A stretch of DNA of 64,000 nt from G965226155 sp965226155 (GTDB lineage Bacteria > Pseudomonadota > Gammaproteobacteria > Eutrophobiales > Eutrophobiaceae). The notes below the pieces were generated by a model. The model saw nothing but the letters and a program-made list of their open reading frames with translations, was not told the DNA's origin and did not search any database. Position numbers and translations under genes: made by a program. Numbering within the stretch: the first letter of the stretch is position 1; each line of letters opens with the position of its first letter. The stretch lies in contig OZ245331.1 in the NCBI GenBank assembly GCA_965226155.1, positions 1,674,001-1,738,000 on the forward strand. The letters run 5' to 3'. Shown here in pieces: positions 18,933-28,719 of the stretch.

Positions 18933-20060
18933 ATGCGCAAACTGTTTTCAGTGTTACTGCTAAGCCTTATCTCAACGACAATTGTTGCCGCGGAACTCGA
19001 GATCATTCACCTCAATATCGGCCAGGGTGATGCAACATTAATTCTTGGCCCGACGACAGACGCGCGAAAAGCGGTCCTGATGGATGCGGGGAATATCAAG
19101 GGTCCAGATGCTGGTAAGGTCATCGCTGACTATCTGGCTGCTCGCAACATTACCTCACTAACGGCCTTTATCGCCTCGCATTATGATGCGGATCACATTG
19201 GTGGACTGGTGACGAAGAAACCTACCGATGCACGAAATGCCTGGGGCCAGCGGATCCAGGATGGTCCAGATGGCATTGCCAACAATGCCGATGATATAGC
19301 CATTAAGTTGGTTGTTGACCGTGGTGATGCAAATACCCCTGCTGAAGAGGACAGGAGTGAAATCTTAAGGCGTTATTTCGAGTTTACAGCGGTACACCCC
19401 AACCACATCAGCATTGATACCAACACGGAACTCAAGAATTTTGCGATCGACCTGGGCGATGGTGCGCAGTTTAAAGTTATCGCCGCCAATGGCTTTGTCT
19501 TGGATCAAGGCTTGGTGACAGAAGTCGACACGGAGAACGAACACAGTTTGGTTTTTTTACTATCGTATAATAAATTTCATTATTTGATTGGTGGTGATGC
19601 GACGGGACAAGCCAGTGGTGCGGAAAATGCGGAAGTTGAGCAGGCCATTGCCGCGTACTTGTCCGATAACGGCGTTAATCTGGATGTCATCCAGGTGAAT
19701 CACCATGGTGCTAACAATGGATCAGCAGCAGATTTTTTAGCTGTTGTTAAACCGGAAGTGGCCATTATTTCTGCGGGCAACGGCAACTCGCACGAACATC
19801 CGGATTTCAGGGCCTTGTCGCGTCTCGCGGCAGCAGATGTGAAATGGATATATTCCACAAATTTTGGCACCACCGTGTGGGATGATGAAGTATTGGGCAT
19901 GAAAAAAAACCAATTGAGACAGGCGCAGAAAGATCATTTAGCGACTATATTGCAGATCAGAAAGAAATTGATTGTTGCTCAAAACCATATTTTGCTTAGT
20001 AGTAATGGTGAAGGTTATCGGATCACGGTTCCGTTTCGCGATTTTTCAACTGACGATTAA
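18933..20060 (+). CDS. exported metallo-beta-lactamase-fold hydrolase (ComEC C-terminal type)
   Basis: A 375-residue protein with signal peptide MRKLFSVLLLSLISTTIVAA. The zinc motif HYDADHIGG lies at about residue 88, and HHGANNGSAADFL with AIISAGNGNSHEHP follow, as in the ComEC/Rec2 C-terminal metallo-beta-lactamase domain. ATG 18933 follows AGGAG. An insertion with PDGIANNADDIA after the first motif is unusual. Export suggests a periplasmic or extracellular hydrolase, perhaps acting on nucleic acid or phosphodiesters. It lies 62 bases after the broken EF-hand/barrel gene. Confidence 0.82.
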   Translation: MRKLFSVLLLSLISTTIVAAELEIIHLNIGQGDATLILGPTTDARKAVLMDAGNIKGPDAGKVIADYLAARNITSLTAFIASHYDADHIGGLVTKKPTDARNAWGQRIQDGPDGIANNADDIAIKLVVDRGDANTPAEEDRSEILRRYFEFTAVHPNHISIDTNTELKNFAIDLGDGAQFKVIAANGFVLDQGLVTEVDTENEHSLVFLLSYNKFHYLIGGDATGQASGAENAEVEQAIAAYLSDNGVNLDVIQVNHHGANNGSAADFLAVVKPEVAIISAGNGNSHEHPDFRALSRLAAADVKWIYSTNFGTTVWDDEVLGMKKNQLRQAQKDHLATILQIRKKLIVAQNHILLSSNGEGYRITVPFRDFSTDD

Positions 20061-20071
20061 TACAGAAACGT

Positions 20072-20914
20072 TTAGCTTTCCGAGCTCGGTAAATCAGCGG
20101 CTCGCAGGGTGCGCATCAGTTCGCGAAAGACCGTTTCAAATGGCGGCAGATCGCTCATCTGGTGTGACAGTCGAGTACTCCAAAGTCGACACAGACGATC
20201 TTCTTTTGCAGCAACTGCGTGTACGATATTTTCTATCGTGCGCTGTCGAAATTCCAGCTTTATCTCTAATTCTGCCTGCATCTCCGCTATTCGCAAATCA
20301 TGATGGTGGAATAAATACCAGAGATCATATAGATCACGCGGCTCATGTCGTGCCCGATCACTTAAGGCCACCAGTTTCTCGACCACAATTTCTTCAATTG
20401 CATACACGTTTATTGTCGGATCCGCGGGCAAATCGCTAAACAAGTCATAGGTGCGTAAGATAGGTCGTGCCTGCAGCGGGAAGCACAACACTTCCGTGAT
20501 CGTGATATCTACTTTCACATCATTTGGGGCCGGTAACGGTCCCTGGTAACTCAAGTAAAATGTGTGACTGTTTTGGTGGTTATGGCGATCCTCACGATCA
20601 AATTTGATATGCAACCCTGACTTAGTCTCAATTGCCGCAAAGATATCGTCAAACCCGGACAGGATAGTTTCGAGCGTGATCGGATTGACGATCGTAAAGT
20701 CCAGATCTTCTGAGAACCGATAATTATCTACCCAACAACGTCGCAATGCGGTACCGCCTTTGAACGCTAGATTCTCGCGCAAGGGGTGCACAGCTAAACC
20801 AGTCAGAAACCAGGCCAACACGTAATCACGTTCGATTACGGTTTCAAGTGGGCGTTGTCTATTGTCTGTTGCCAGGGAATTGGCGATCAGTGAAATATTT
20901 CGTTGGGGGATCAT
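20072..20914 (-). CDS. AbiEii-like nucleotidyltransferase toxin (type IV TA)
   Basis: A 280-residue nucleotidyltransferase of the AbiEii/AbiGii family. The fold signature FKGGTALRR at about residues 51-59 is followed by SEDLDFTI at about 68-75, which supply the metal-binding acidic residues. In characterised AbiE systems the toxin adds nucleotides to tRNA and stops growth during phage infection. Its ATG shares one base with the stop of the upstream gene, the normal coupled antitoxin-toxin order. Confidence 0.9.
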   Translation of the reverse strand: MIPQRNISLIANSLATDNRQRPLETVIERDYVLAWFLTGLAVHPLRENLAFKGGTALRRCWVDNYRFSEDLDFTIVNPITLETILSGFDDIFAAIETKSGLHIKFDREDRHNHQNSHTFYLSYQGPLPAPNDVKVDITITEVLCFPLQARPILRTYDLFSDLPADPTINVYAIEEIVVEKLVALSDRARHEPRDLYDLWYLFHHHDLRIAEMQAELEIKLEFRQRTIENIVHAVAAKEDRLCRLWSTRLSHQMSDLPPFETVFRELMRTLRAADLPSSES

Positions 20915-21783
20915 CAGCCGTACCTCACGGTATCAAGTTCTTCGGGTGCAACGTTAAGTTGCAATCGCCAACGTGAAAGATGATGACCCTCTGCAGGTAA
21001 TACCGGATCCAGACGTTGGTAAGTTTTACTTAGTCCCATGCGCAGTGTTTCGAGTTTAGTGGCATCGCCCAGCTGATAGAATTCCAGTAGAAACCCAAGA
21101 CGGCGCACCACAGCGCCAACCTTTAGTCGTTGGGCATACTCTACTAAGCGAACCACATTGACTGATTCGCGTTTCATCCATAGACCTTTGGCCACCTCGG
21201 TGATCCCACCTACGAATGCTGGATGCCGCAAACCATCGATAATCGTGCGTTCGATATCGCTGATCATCACAATACGTTCTTTATCGATCCAATATGTTGT
21301 GACACCGAAGTGTTGTGCTTCCGTGATATGTATAAATCTGAACGCATAGCCTCCGACTGTCTGCGGGCGAACACGTCGGGTAGATGACGTGTACACGGTC
21401 AGCATAGGTTGCGTGACCATGCGGTGCAATTCAAACGCTGTGCCGTGCGACAAAAAATATGACTTTGTCCCAGTCAGTTCTTGAGCGATCAGATAGGGGC
21501 TGTCGACGTGCTTCCTCGCGCGACCCATATCAAAGGGGACCACGTTATAGAGACCCGGTTTCAGTCGTGTAACGAGGTGCCGTCGTTCCAGCTTGTGTGC
21601 AAGATTACGTGCGGCAGCAGGAGATAGGCCGGTGATGGATTCCACGTCCGCCAGCGTGAATGTCGACCGGCGAAGCTCGTGCAAGTCGGTAAATAATTGC
21701 GCCGCCCGCGGGCCCAGTGTTTTGTACTTGGATTTATATTTTAAGCCCAATGTGATTCTCTTATGGAAATGAATTGCGCGCAA
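20914..21783 (-). CDS. AbiEi-like antitoxin/transcriptional regulator
   Basis: A 289-residue protein. The N-terminal winged helix (LADVESITGLSPAAARNLAH) and the AbiEi central region (SYFLSHGTAFELHRM, ISDIERTIIDGLRHP) identify it as the antitoxin and autorepressor of the AbiEii toxin encoded just downstream. The family represses its own promoter, so the AT-rich 21784-21928 region upstream is the likely operator, though I see no clear inverted repeat there. Frame and length are intact. Confidence 0.88.
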   Translation of the reverse strand: MRAIHFHKRITLGLKYKSKYKTLGPRAAQLFTDLHELRRSTFTLADVESITGLSPAAARNLAHKLERRHLVTRLKPGLYNVVPFDMGRARKHVDSPYLIAQELTGTKSYFLSHGTAFELHRMVTQPMLTVYTSSTRRVRPQTVGGYAFRFIHITEAQHFGVTTYWIDKERIVMISDIERTIIDGLRHPAFVGGITEVAKGLWMKRESVNVVRLVEYAQRLKVGAVVRRLGFLLEFYQLGDATKLETLRMGLSKTYQRLDPVLPAEGHHLSRWRLQLNVAPEELDTVRYG

Positions 21784-21928
21784 AATATAACATTAATTAT
21801 GTTTAGTGGCAAATATGTTTCCGATAAAGAGACATATTATTCAGTAAATATAACAAACATCGTTAATATGCATTTAAAACAGTAAGTTACATATTCATAT
21901 TTCGTGAACTGCGCGCTTTTAAAATTAC

Positions 21929-22759
21929 TTAAAACCCCTCTATCAAAATCAAACTGACTATCTTCCATACAATAAAACCATGCACACCCAGGATAAATAC
22001 TGAGGTAAGGGCAAAGATAAAATACACTTTAACGATATTAAACCAAATATACTTCAGGATAGTGAAAAGATAGCCAGGTCGAAGGATCCCATAAATTTGG
22101 TAGTTTGAAATACTCCTGGCAAAGTTTGGGATCGTCCTTTGCGCTTCCCTTAACATAAATGCTTTCGCCCCATCGACAAAATAACTCGACAGTTGCACCA
22201 ATATCCACAGCACAGAATAATTAAAAGCCTGTTGCGCGTTGCTTAAATCATAGCGAAGAAAAAAAAGCATCGCTGCACAGACAATCACAATACCCGTGAC
22301 ATAGTTATTTAGTTTATACCCATGGGCTTTGTCGTAGATGTCAATATTGTCAGAGAATGTGATGGCCTTGCCTTTTAATTGTTCAATCAGTTTAGGCAGG
22401 TTCTTGTTGAAATTTTCTTTACTGGATAAATCGCAATACAGTTTATGTCTTAGGTAAGGCGGGATCTCGCAGGGTTCAATTAAAACAGGAATAACGTTAA
22501 GTTTTTTGCCGCTGATTTCTCCGGTAGAGGCGAGCTCCAACTCAAAATTTACCCAGTCTGACGGCACAGAATCACGCGACATAAATGCCAGCACGTGTGT
22601 CACAGCATTGATCGATTCAGATACTTTCCTGATCAACGAATCGCCGTATTTGATCTCAGACTCGTCTATCCAGAATGGGAGCTCATGCCCAGCCAGCTGC
22701 TTGGCGATTTACCTAACAAACCCTTTGTCTTCGGAACTGTGACTCAGGAAGATGGCCAT
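21929..22759 (-). pseudogene. TIR-domain transmembrane protein with early stop
   Basis: Reading from ATG 22759 gives MAIFLSHSSEDKGFVR, then TAA (22709-22711), then in the same frame IAKQLAGHELPFWIDESEI and VLAFMSRDSVPSDWVNFELE, a classic TIR domain of about 130 residues. Four hydrophobic segments follow (for example ILGVHGFIVWKIVSLILI). TIR-membrane proteins of this type are candidate NAD-consuming or membrane-acting defence effectors. The stop at codon 17 removes the start of the TIR domain unless it is read through. It lies next to the AbiE pair. Confidence 0.78.
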
Positions 22760-22932
22760 GCTTGTTGTACCTTTATATGTATGTCATTAGCCATGATATT
22801 GATATTAATTACGGTTTAGCTATATATCCAGAAATGTACTATCAATACCAAGCCGAGCACTCGTTCGTAGTAGAATGGAATTGGTATAGGCTATGTCAAG
22901 TTGGGCAGTAGGTAGTATCATAGTTTACTCAG

Positions 22933-23696
22933 CTAATGCCTTACACATTTTTTGATTATAAAATTGATCTTATCGTCTTTTTTTTCGCCGACAAGTATAG
23001 AACCGTTTCCAAGAAAAGCCACGCGCTCCCCTTTTTTAATTGCACACGATGTCTTTTCATACATTTCTAAATGATATAAAAAAAACGTGCTGTATCAGTG
23101 AGAAAGGGTTCGTAGTTACTGTTGATTTTATTACTATGTGAAAGCACTAATCCGCAAAATACTATAAAACCGTTCAACTGAACGACTCGTGTTTTGCGCA
23201 AATACGGTGTGTCAGAATGACGAACACTCCCAGGAATGAGGATCTCTTTAAACTCATCGTCTGGAACAGTGTGATATAAGATCACGAACGGAAAAACAAA
23301 CATTAACAAAACGCTGAGTGTTCCCAGGCCTATGGCGAGAAAAACCGGAATGCTCAATATAGTGATATACGTTATTGTATGTGGAAATAGAATGGGATCA
23401 GTGCCGACGTTAAAATCAACCTGTTGCATGGATAAGGCGATGGCCAGGTTCGTGCACAAGGTGAATACCATTATTAGCAGTGCCTTGCCAATTATCGTGC
23501 GGTATACTTTTTCATATAAACCTGCCACGTCGTAGCATATGGCGGCGAACCAACATAATAGAAAAAGCCACAAAAACCCCTGTTCTGCTTTCTCGCTCGG
23601 ACTTAACAGAGCGAGTAAGTAAATGACCAGCAAAACAGCGGTATTGATATAGATTCGTTGGTTGACATGAAGCGTCTTGTATATTTCCTTGAACAT
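22933..23696 (-). pseudogene. multi-pass membrane protein, frameshifted near the C-terminus
   Basis: The 209-residue frame (23067-23696) has four or five membrane helices, for example INTAVLLVIYLLALLSP and FLWLFLLCWFAAICYDVAG. It ends in a run of eight T residues near 23083. The adjacent frame continues coherently as HLEMYEKTSCAIKKGERVAF and then LGNGSILVG, ending at TAG 22933. The restored protein would be about 254 residues with a small basic C-terminal domain. I do not recognise the family. Position beside the TIR gene suggests a possible partner. Confidence 0.6.
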
Positions 23697-24240
23697 ACTA
23701 TTTTCTGAGGCTAATAAGCTGATTTTACCATTATCAACACCGCGTTATGCTGAAAATAGTGCCTGTTTTTCTCTGTCCAGTTTGTATGGGAATTCGATAT
23801 GTACAAGACATAAGGGAAAAAATCGGTAGTTAGCCTGGTGGAAATAAGCGCTTCGCTGTGGCGTTCTCTTTGACCTGGGAAGTGGTCTACTCAGGTGTGC
23901 GGTTTCGGCAAAAATACTATGTAAGGTGTTGTTTGTTTGGTCGGTGCCAAAATTTTGCGAAAATTTCGCTGGGCTGTGCCCTTTCTTTTTTTCGCGTTTG
24001 CGGTGTGTATCGCTGGCCTTGTTCGGCGGGGCCAGGGTTTTCCGCGAAATTTTTGGCTTTTTTTGCGCCATTTGCTCTAAAAGGAAGATATACAGACCAG
24101 AGAGGAAGGAAAGGAGAGGAGACAGGAGAGAGGAAGAGGAGGCCCGAGGAGTTATAGCTTGCAAGAGAGCAAGAAAAACAGCTGCAAGTATCGGAATAAC
24201 AAAGAGAAACAGAGTAAAGTCGTTTTGGAATTATAAAGAC
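23697..24240. other. non-coding stretch with a long purine tract
   Basis: 544 bases without a credible gene. Frames exist on both strands but have biased, repetitive composition. From about 24079 to 24152 the plus strand is almost pure A/G (GGAAGGAAAGGAGAGGAGAC and similar), followed by GCAAGAGAGCAAG. The stretch before it (23930-24070) is T/G-rich. No hairpin terminator is obvious. Confidence 0.4.
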
Positions 24241-25638
24241 CTACAGCGAATCAATATCGAGGTCAACAGATTGCTGTAAACGCTCTTCCGAGAGGGCAAT
24301 ATCGTACTTTGTTTGCATCTTTACTGCCTGCCTTATCCTCTCCTTATTCAGTCGATAAGGAGAGACAAATCCATCGTGTAAAAGCAGTACGATCTCACTG
24401 GGGTAGCAGCGCAGGGCGGTCCGGAGCATGGTTGCCTCGACGCCCTGTATTAAGTGAGCCATGCGCCTGGCTTTCGTTTCAGTCGCGTCTATACCCTTAT
24501 GACAATCATTGATCATTCTACCTCGGCGGATAGGCCAGTTATTGAGAATAACCTCTCGTGATTGCCTTATGTCCGCCAGCAAATGGGTGAAGGTCTGATG
24601 ACAGATTAAGGCTTTAAGTTTGCTTCGATCTGGGATCGCATCAAACAGGGCGACTTTTGTCGAGCTGGATGCATGGGCACCGTATATCAGCGCTATCAGT
24701 ACGCGCTTGATTTGGCTGATTTCGACATCAATAGCTTGCGCTAAGTCGGCGCGCAGGGTGCCTTTGTTGAGAAGATAGTGTTCAATATAGTAACAGAGCA
24801 GGCCAAAACGTTTGGCCATTTGAAACAGAATGGCATAGTGGCAATTCTCAAAGCCGTAATCCCAGAACCCATCCAACGCTGCTTTTTTGACTGCGCGGGG
24901 CGCATTCTACAAATTAATGCCGATGGCAGAGAGTCGGCCGGTTTTCGATTCCTGGTAGCTGTGTGCAATGTTGCCGGGGCCGGTGGCAAAATCATAATGT
25001 GCTTCACGTCGTAATTCTGCGGCGTACAATTTTCGGTGCTCCAGTTTTTCTTTGTTGGCCCTGACAAACATATCATCACGGGTCAGTATCTCGTCTATCT
25101 TATCCGCCAGACGGTCAAGTGCCTTGATATTTACCGGTACTATCGTGCCTTAATTTCATCTGACCAAAACTGTACCGTGACACCTGCAAGGTCTTTGGAC
25201 ATCACGGCCCGGCGCTTTGTTTATATATCGTCCATTTGCATCAATGGCTTTTAATAGTGTCCCCCTCGGTTTTCTGTGAAGTACTGCTGAGTAAATGCGA
25301 TCGGCCTTTGCATCAAGTAGGTATTGTTTGGTGACGCCACGACTGATGGAACCAGTGCCTGAGATGTGGAATAAGTTCAGTCGTTCGTTAATTTCATTAA
25401 ACCCATTTCGAACAAATTCATATTCCAGTTCTTTGTAGTGAATTTAAAAGGCGTTTGGGTTTTCTCTGTGTTCACGTTTTTTATGGTAGGCGCGGCGTAT
25501 ACAAAAAATCAGAGCGAGCTGTCGTTTTATTTTTTCATCTCTAAAATGCGGCCATTGTGTTTGGAAAGCCACTAACAAAGGTTGGTCAGTGCGTCTGTCC
25601 TTTGCCCTAAAATAAGGTTTCTTTTTTATTCTTGCCAT
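24241..25638 (-). pseudogene. family-A polymerase-like protein, degraded
   Basis: Reading across two frameshifts (near 25200 and 25150) and two stops (TAA 25444-25446, TAG 24907-24909) gives one long protein. Its C-terminal half has a polymerase-palm pattern: GRLSAIGINL-stop-NAPRAVKKAA, where family members should have Gln at the stop; DYGFENCHYAI; QIKRVLIALIYGA, like the O-helix K...YG of family A enzymes; and EIVLLLHDGFV, like the catalytic HDE motif. The N-terminal part is basic and unrecognised. The last 211 residues (24241-24876) are open. The family assignment is inferred from motifs only. Confidence 0.5.
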
Positions 25639-25958
25639 CGGACATGCATTTATGTGTAACAGTTATAAAGGTGGCGTTTGTCGTTGTGTGTGAACTGAAT
25701 ATTACAGATTCCCTTTATTCAGTTAAGACCCGCCTATTATAGTGTAAGTCTGTCAATTTTCCGGTTTCGACAAGGACAAAACGGCAATATTAGTTACCAC
25801 CTGATACATGGTCCATTTATAGGACAACACCTCTGAAAGCCGATCAGCGTGTAGACATAGAAAGCACTATGTATCATATACTTACAGATAATTTAGCATG
25901 TGTTTTGGTTGAAGAAAAAGTATAATGAACACCTCAATAACAAGGGGAAATACGGTCA
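25639..25958. other. intergenic region between divergent genes
   Basis: 320 bases between the polymerase-like gene and the divergent Tus-like gene. It is AT-rich, has no coding frame and would hold both promoters. A Ter-like binding site for the Tus-like protein might be expected here by analogy with autoregulated tus, but I cannot identify one by eye. Confidence 0.4.
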
Positions 25959-26837
25959 ATGCAGACACCACCTGAGACACTAAGAATCGACCTGGGTGAA
26001 ACCTTAACCGCGCTCACAAAACAGCTGCACACACTCACTTATCAACTATTGGAACCCGAGAATTTGTCTCTGCCCAGTTACGTCGTAACCACCGATGGTC
26101 AGTTGATGGATCGCGAAACGACTAGTCAGTTTTTCAAACAAATTGAATACCTCAATGCCCAGAGTCCCAATACCACTGAGCGGCTTTATGGTTATCTCGG
26201 GGTGTCACAGGAAGTCATCGCGCAGGCGGAATCGATCAATACTCTAAAGCAACATTTGGCATCACTGTTTGCGACAGCGAAACAGTATCGCGTCACACCA
26301 CGACATGCTGCTAACAAAGAAACAATAGAACTGGTAACCGCCACACTCGCTGGCATGGAGAGAGCACGTCTGCAGAAGCAACAGGCAACCCGGATCATTC
26401 AATGTGCACCACTACAGACACGCACGCTGTCGTTTTTTTGGGCCAATGTACGTGGTGTGAAAAGAATCAGTATCGAGGAAACCCGTCAACGCTTGAGTCG
26501 TTATGCGGATGATCTGTTTTACCAGGCGGAGTTATCACAACTCGATGGGCTGGCTGATAATGAAACTCTGGCAGAGGTTTCTGATTTACCCAAACAAGTC
26601 CGTGTCAACATGGGGTATGTTAAAGGCGGACATATACTGCGCTGTCAACGGTCTTGTTCCCTGCCTGTTTTAGTCCCTATGGACACAGCTGATGAATCCC
26701 CCTTGGCGAATCCGTTTATATTTGATTACAATCCACGACCGTCTTTACCTCGATCAGATAAAAAGCTGGCATCAACCCCGTTGTTTACGCTGAATCAATT
26801 CGAATATTATCGATACCTGGAAACGGCGATCGCATAG
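25959..26837 (+). CDS. Tus-like DNA replication terminus site-binding protein
   Basis: A 292-residue protein resembling Tus, which binds Ter sites and arrests replication forks in one direction. The match is strongest in the second half: LSFFWANVRGVKRIS corresponds to the LRFGWANKHIIKNL region of E. coli Tus. It is followed by LPKQVRVNMGYVKGGHILRC, the stretch equivalent to the DNA-binding strands, and NPFIFDYNPRP, equivalent to LLNYDADN. Length is near the 309 residues of Tus. AAGGGGAAA lies upstream of the ATG. Beside a polymerase-like gene it suggests a plasmid or integrated-element origin rather than a chromosomal terminus. Confidence 0.65.
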   Translation: MQTPPETLRIDLGETLTALTKQLHTLTYQLLEPENLSLPSYVVTTDGQLMDRETTSQFFKQIEYLNAQSPNTTERLYGYLGVSQEVIAQAESINTLKQHLASLFATAKQYRVTPRHAANKETIELVTATLAGMERARLQKQQATRIIQCAPLQTRTLSFFWANVRGVKRISIEETRQRLSRYADDLFYQAELSQLDGLADNETLAEVSDLPKQVRVNMGYVKGGHILRCQRSCSLPVLVPMDTADESPLANPFIFDYNPRPSLPRSDKKLASTPLFTLNQFEYYRYLETAIA

Positions 26838-26841
26838 TCTG

Positions 26842-27597
26842 TTATGGCCGGTACTTTTCCCATTTCTCATAAATGTCATCTGCGAAAATAGTTCGCTTAA
26901 TATTTGGTTTAGAGCGTAATGAAAACACCTTTGAAGCCTGTTTCATTGCATCATCTGCGGCTTTGGCCGGCCAACCATTCCTGATACACCAGGCACGGAT
27001 ATTATTTGGCGCTTCATTATGACCATGTGTACGCAATATTCTGAACGCATCCTTTACCGCTTCCTCATCCCTGGGGTTAAGACAATTGTTCCCCAGGTTA
27101 ATAATTTTTGTCATAGCGATGAGTGCCGCTTCTACCATAGAGTCCTGGATCAGCTTGTCGTCATCTGAATTACCATTGGTTGTTGACGGGTTCCAGGTAC
27201 GTTTCCACTCTGCTATGTCTTCATTGATGAAAGGCACTGCGATAATAAGTTTGGCATATTTATTATCATCGACGACATCCATCATTTTATTGTCGGCATA
27301 AACGACCAAAATCGCATCCGCCCTGTTGTAAGGCTTAAGTGATCGCATGGTCTCAAGCCTGATAGAGCCACTCCCATATTGAATGGTTTCGTTCTTGGCG
27401 AGTAATTTACTTACTTTTTCGCCCAACACCCCTGTTAACGTCGTGCCTTGAATATTCCCTTTCGCTGGGACACACAAAATGCATTCTCGAATATCATTGT
27501 TGCGTTCTATATGGCCAGCTAATTCCTGGAACGCTCGTTTTATTCCCCGACCATCATGACTGTCGTCGGTAATGAGTATCCGTTGTGGTGTTGTCAT
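26842..27597 (-). CDS. hypothetical protein convergent with the Tus-like gene
   Basis: A 251-residue, apparently soluble protein. The N-terminus RILITDDSHDGRGIKRAF looks like a nucleotide- or phosphate-binding beta-alpha unit, and DAILVVYADNKMMD is a buried strand. The C-terminal part (EAPNNIRAWCIRNGWP, ADDAMKQASKVF) looks like a small helical DNA-binding module. I do not recognise the family. It is intact, ends 4 bases from the convergent Tus-like gene and probably belongs to the same element. Confidence 0.6.
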   Translation of the reverse strand: MTTPQRILITDDSHDGRGIKRAFQELAGHIERNNDIRECILCVPAKGNIQGTTLTGVLGEKVSKLLAKNETIQYGSGSIRLETMRSLKPYNRADAILVVYADNKMMDVVDDNKYAKLIIAVPFINEDIAEWKRTWNPSTTNGNSDDDKLIQDSMVEAALIAMTKIINLGNNCLNPRDEEAVKDAFRILRTHGHNEAPNNIRAWCIRNGWPAKAADDAMKQASKVFSLRSKPNIKRTIFADDIYEKWEKYRP

Positions 27598-27651
27598 GTA
27601 TTTTTATCCCCAAGGGAAACAGTAATTCATAAATATACACTTCAATTCAAT

Positions 27652-28719
27652 CGTGAATTCAATTTGTAAGTGCAACTCAATTAGGTGGCACGAACGGCAA
27701 GGTGCGGTAGCATCCTTACCTTTCGTTCCAGCAAGAAAGAGAGGCACAGATGAGACACTACACACAGCTTACCGAGCATCAACGTTACTAGATTTACGCC
27801 CTGATGAAAGCAGGACATACACAAACGGAGATAGCCGCCTTGATAGGCGTGCATAAATCTACTATTAGCCGTGAACTCAGACGCAACCGTGGCTTGAGAG
27901 GCTATCGACCCCGCCAAGCTCAGTTGCTCCGACAAGCGCGTCGAGAAGCCAGCCAACAACAGCGACTCCCCACGACCTTGTGGGAGCGAGTAGAGGTCTG
28001 GCTGCGGGACGAATGGAGTCCTGAGCAAATCAGTGACTGGTTGCATAAACGAGAAGGTATCGCTCTGAGTCATGAATGGATCTATCACTACATATACCAG
28101 GACAAGGCAGACGGCGGTGAGCTGTACCGGTACTTGCGTTGCCAGAAGAAACGAAAGAAGCGTTATGGTAGTTATCAACGTCGTGGGGTTCTGGTGAATC
28201 AGATCAGCATTGATAAGCGTCCAGCCATTGTGAACAGGAAGACACACATCGGTGACTGGGAAGTGGACACCGTCATCGGCAAAGGCCATCGACAGGCGCT
28301 GGTCACCTTGAGCGAGCGCAAGTCGATGTACACCTTGATTGCACAGGTGAAACGACGAACTGCCTCTGCCGTCAGGCAAGCTATCGTGCGATTGTTGTCT
28401 AATATGAAGGCGTCGGTTCACACGATCACCTCGGATAATGGAAAAGAATTTGCTGAGCATGAGGTTATTGCTCAACAATTGAACGCGGGGTTCTATTTTG
28501 CACATCCTTATGCCTCCTGGGAACGGGGTTTAAATGAAAATATCAATGGTCTCATTCGACAGTACTTCCCAAAGAAAATGGACTCCAGCACGATTACACA
28601 AAAGCAGTTAAACTTGGTCATGAAAAAACTCAATCACCGTCCCAGAAAAACACTTAATTCAAAAACACCACATGAAGTCTTTTTTAACATCAACGTTGCA
28701 CTTCAAAGTTGAATCCGCG
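27652..28719 (+). mobile_element. IS30-family insertion sequence, copy 2
   Basis: A 1068-bp copy in plus orientation, bounded by CGTGAATTC on the left and GAATCCGCG on the right. It is flanked by the direct repeat AAT (27649-27651 and 28720-28722), a 3-bp target duplication. It has no internal length change relative to copy 1 but has a nonsense mutation in the transposase. The right side is the end of a TPR/glycosyltransferase remnant. Confidence 0.94.
27750..28712 (+). pseudogene. IS30-family transposase with TAG at codon 14 (copy 2)
   Basis: Same length as the intact copy, but the fourteenth codon, CAG (Gln) in all other copies, is TAG here (27789-27791, in the context HQRY-stop-IYALM). 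Translation could restart at ATG 27804, giving 302 residues with the helix-turn-helix and DDE triad still present, so partial activity is possible. This copy directly documents a C-to-T change turning Gln into a stop. Confidence 0.9.

Noticed and set aside
23745..24164. A 139-residue minus-strand protein and overlapping plus-strand frames
   Set aside because: The sequence is dominated by Ser, Leu and Lys runs caused by the purine tract. No family features or ribosome binding site are visible.
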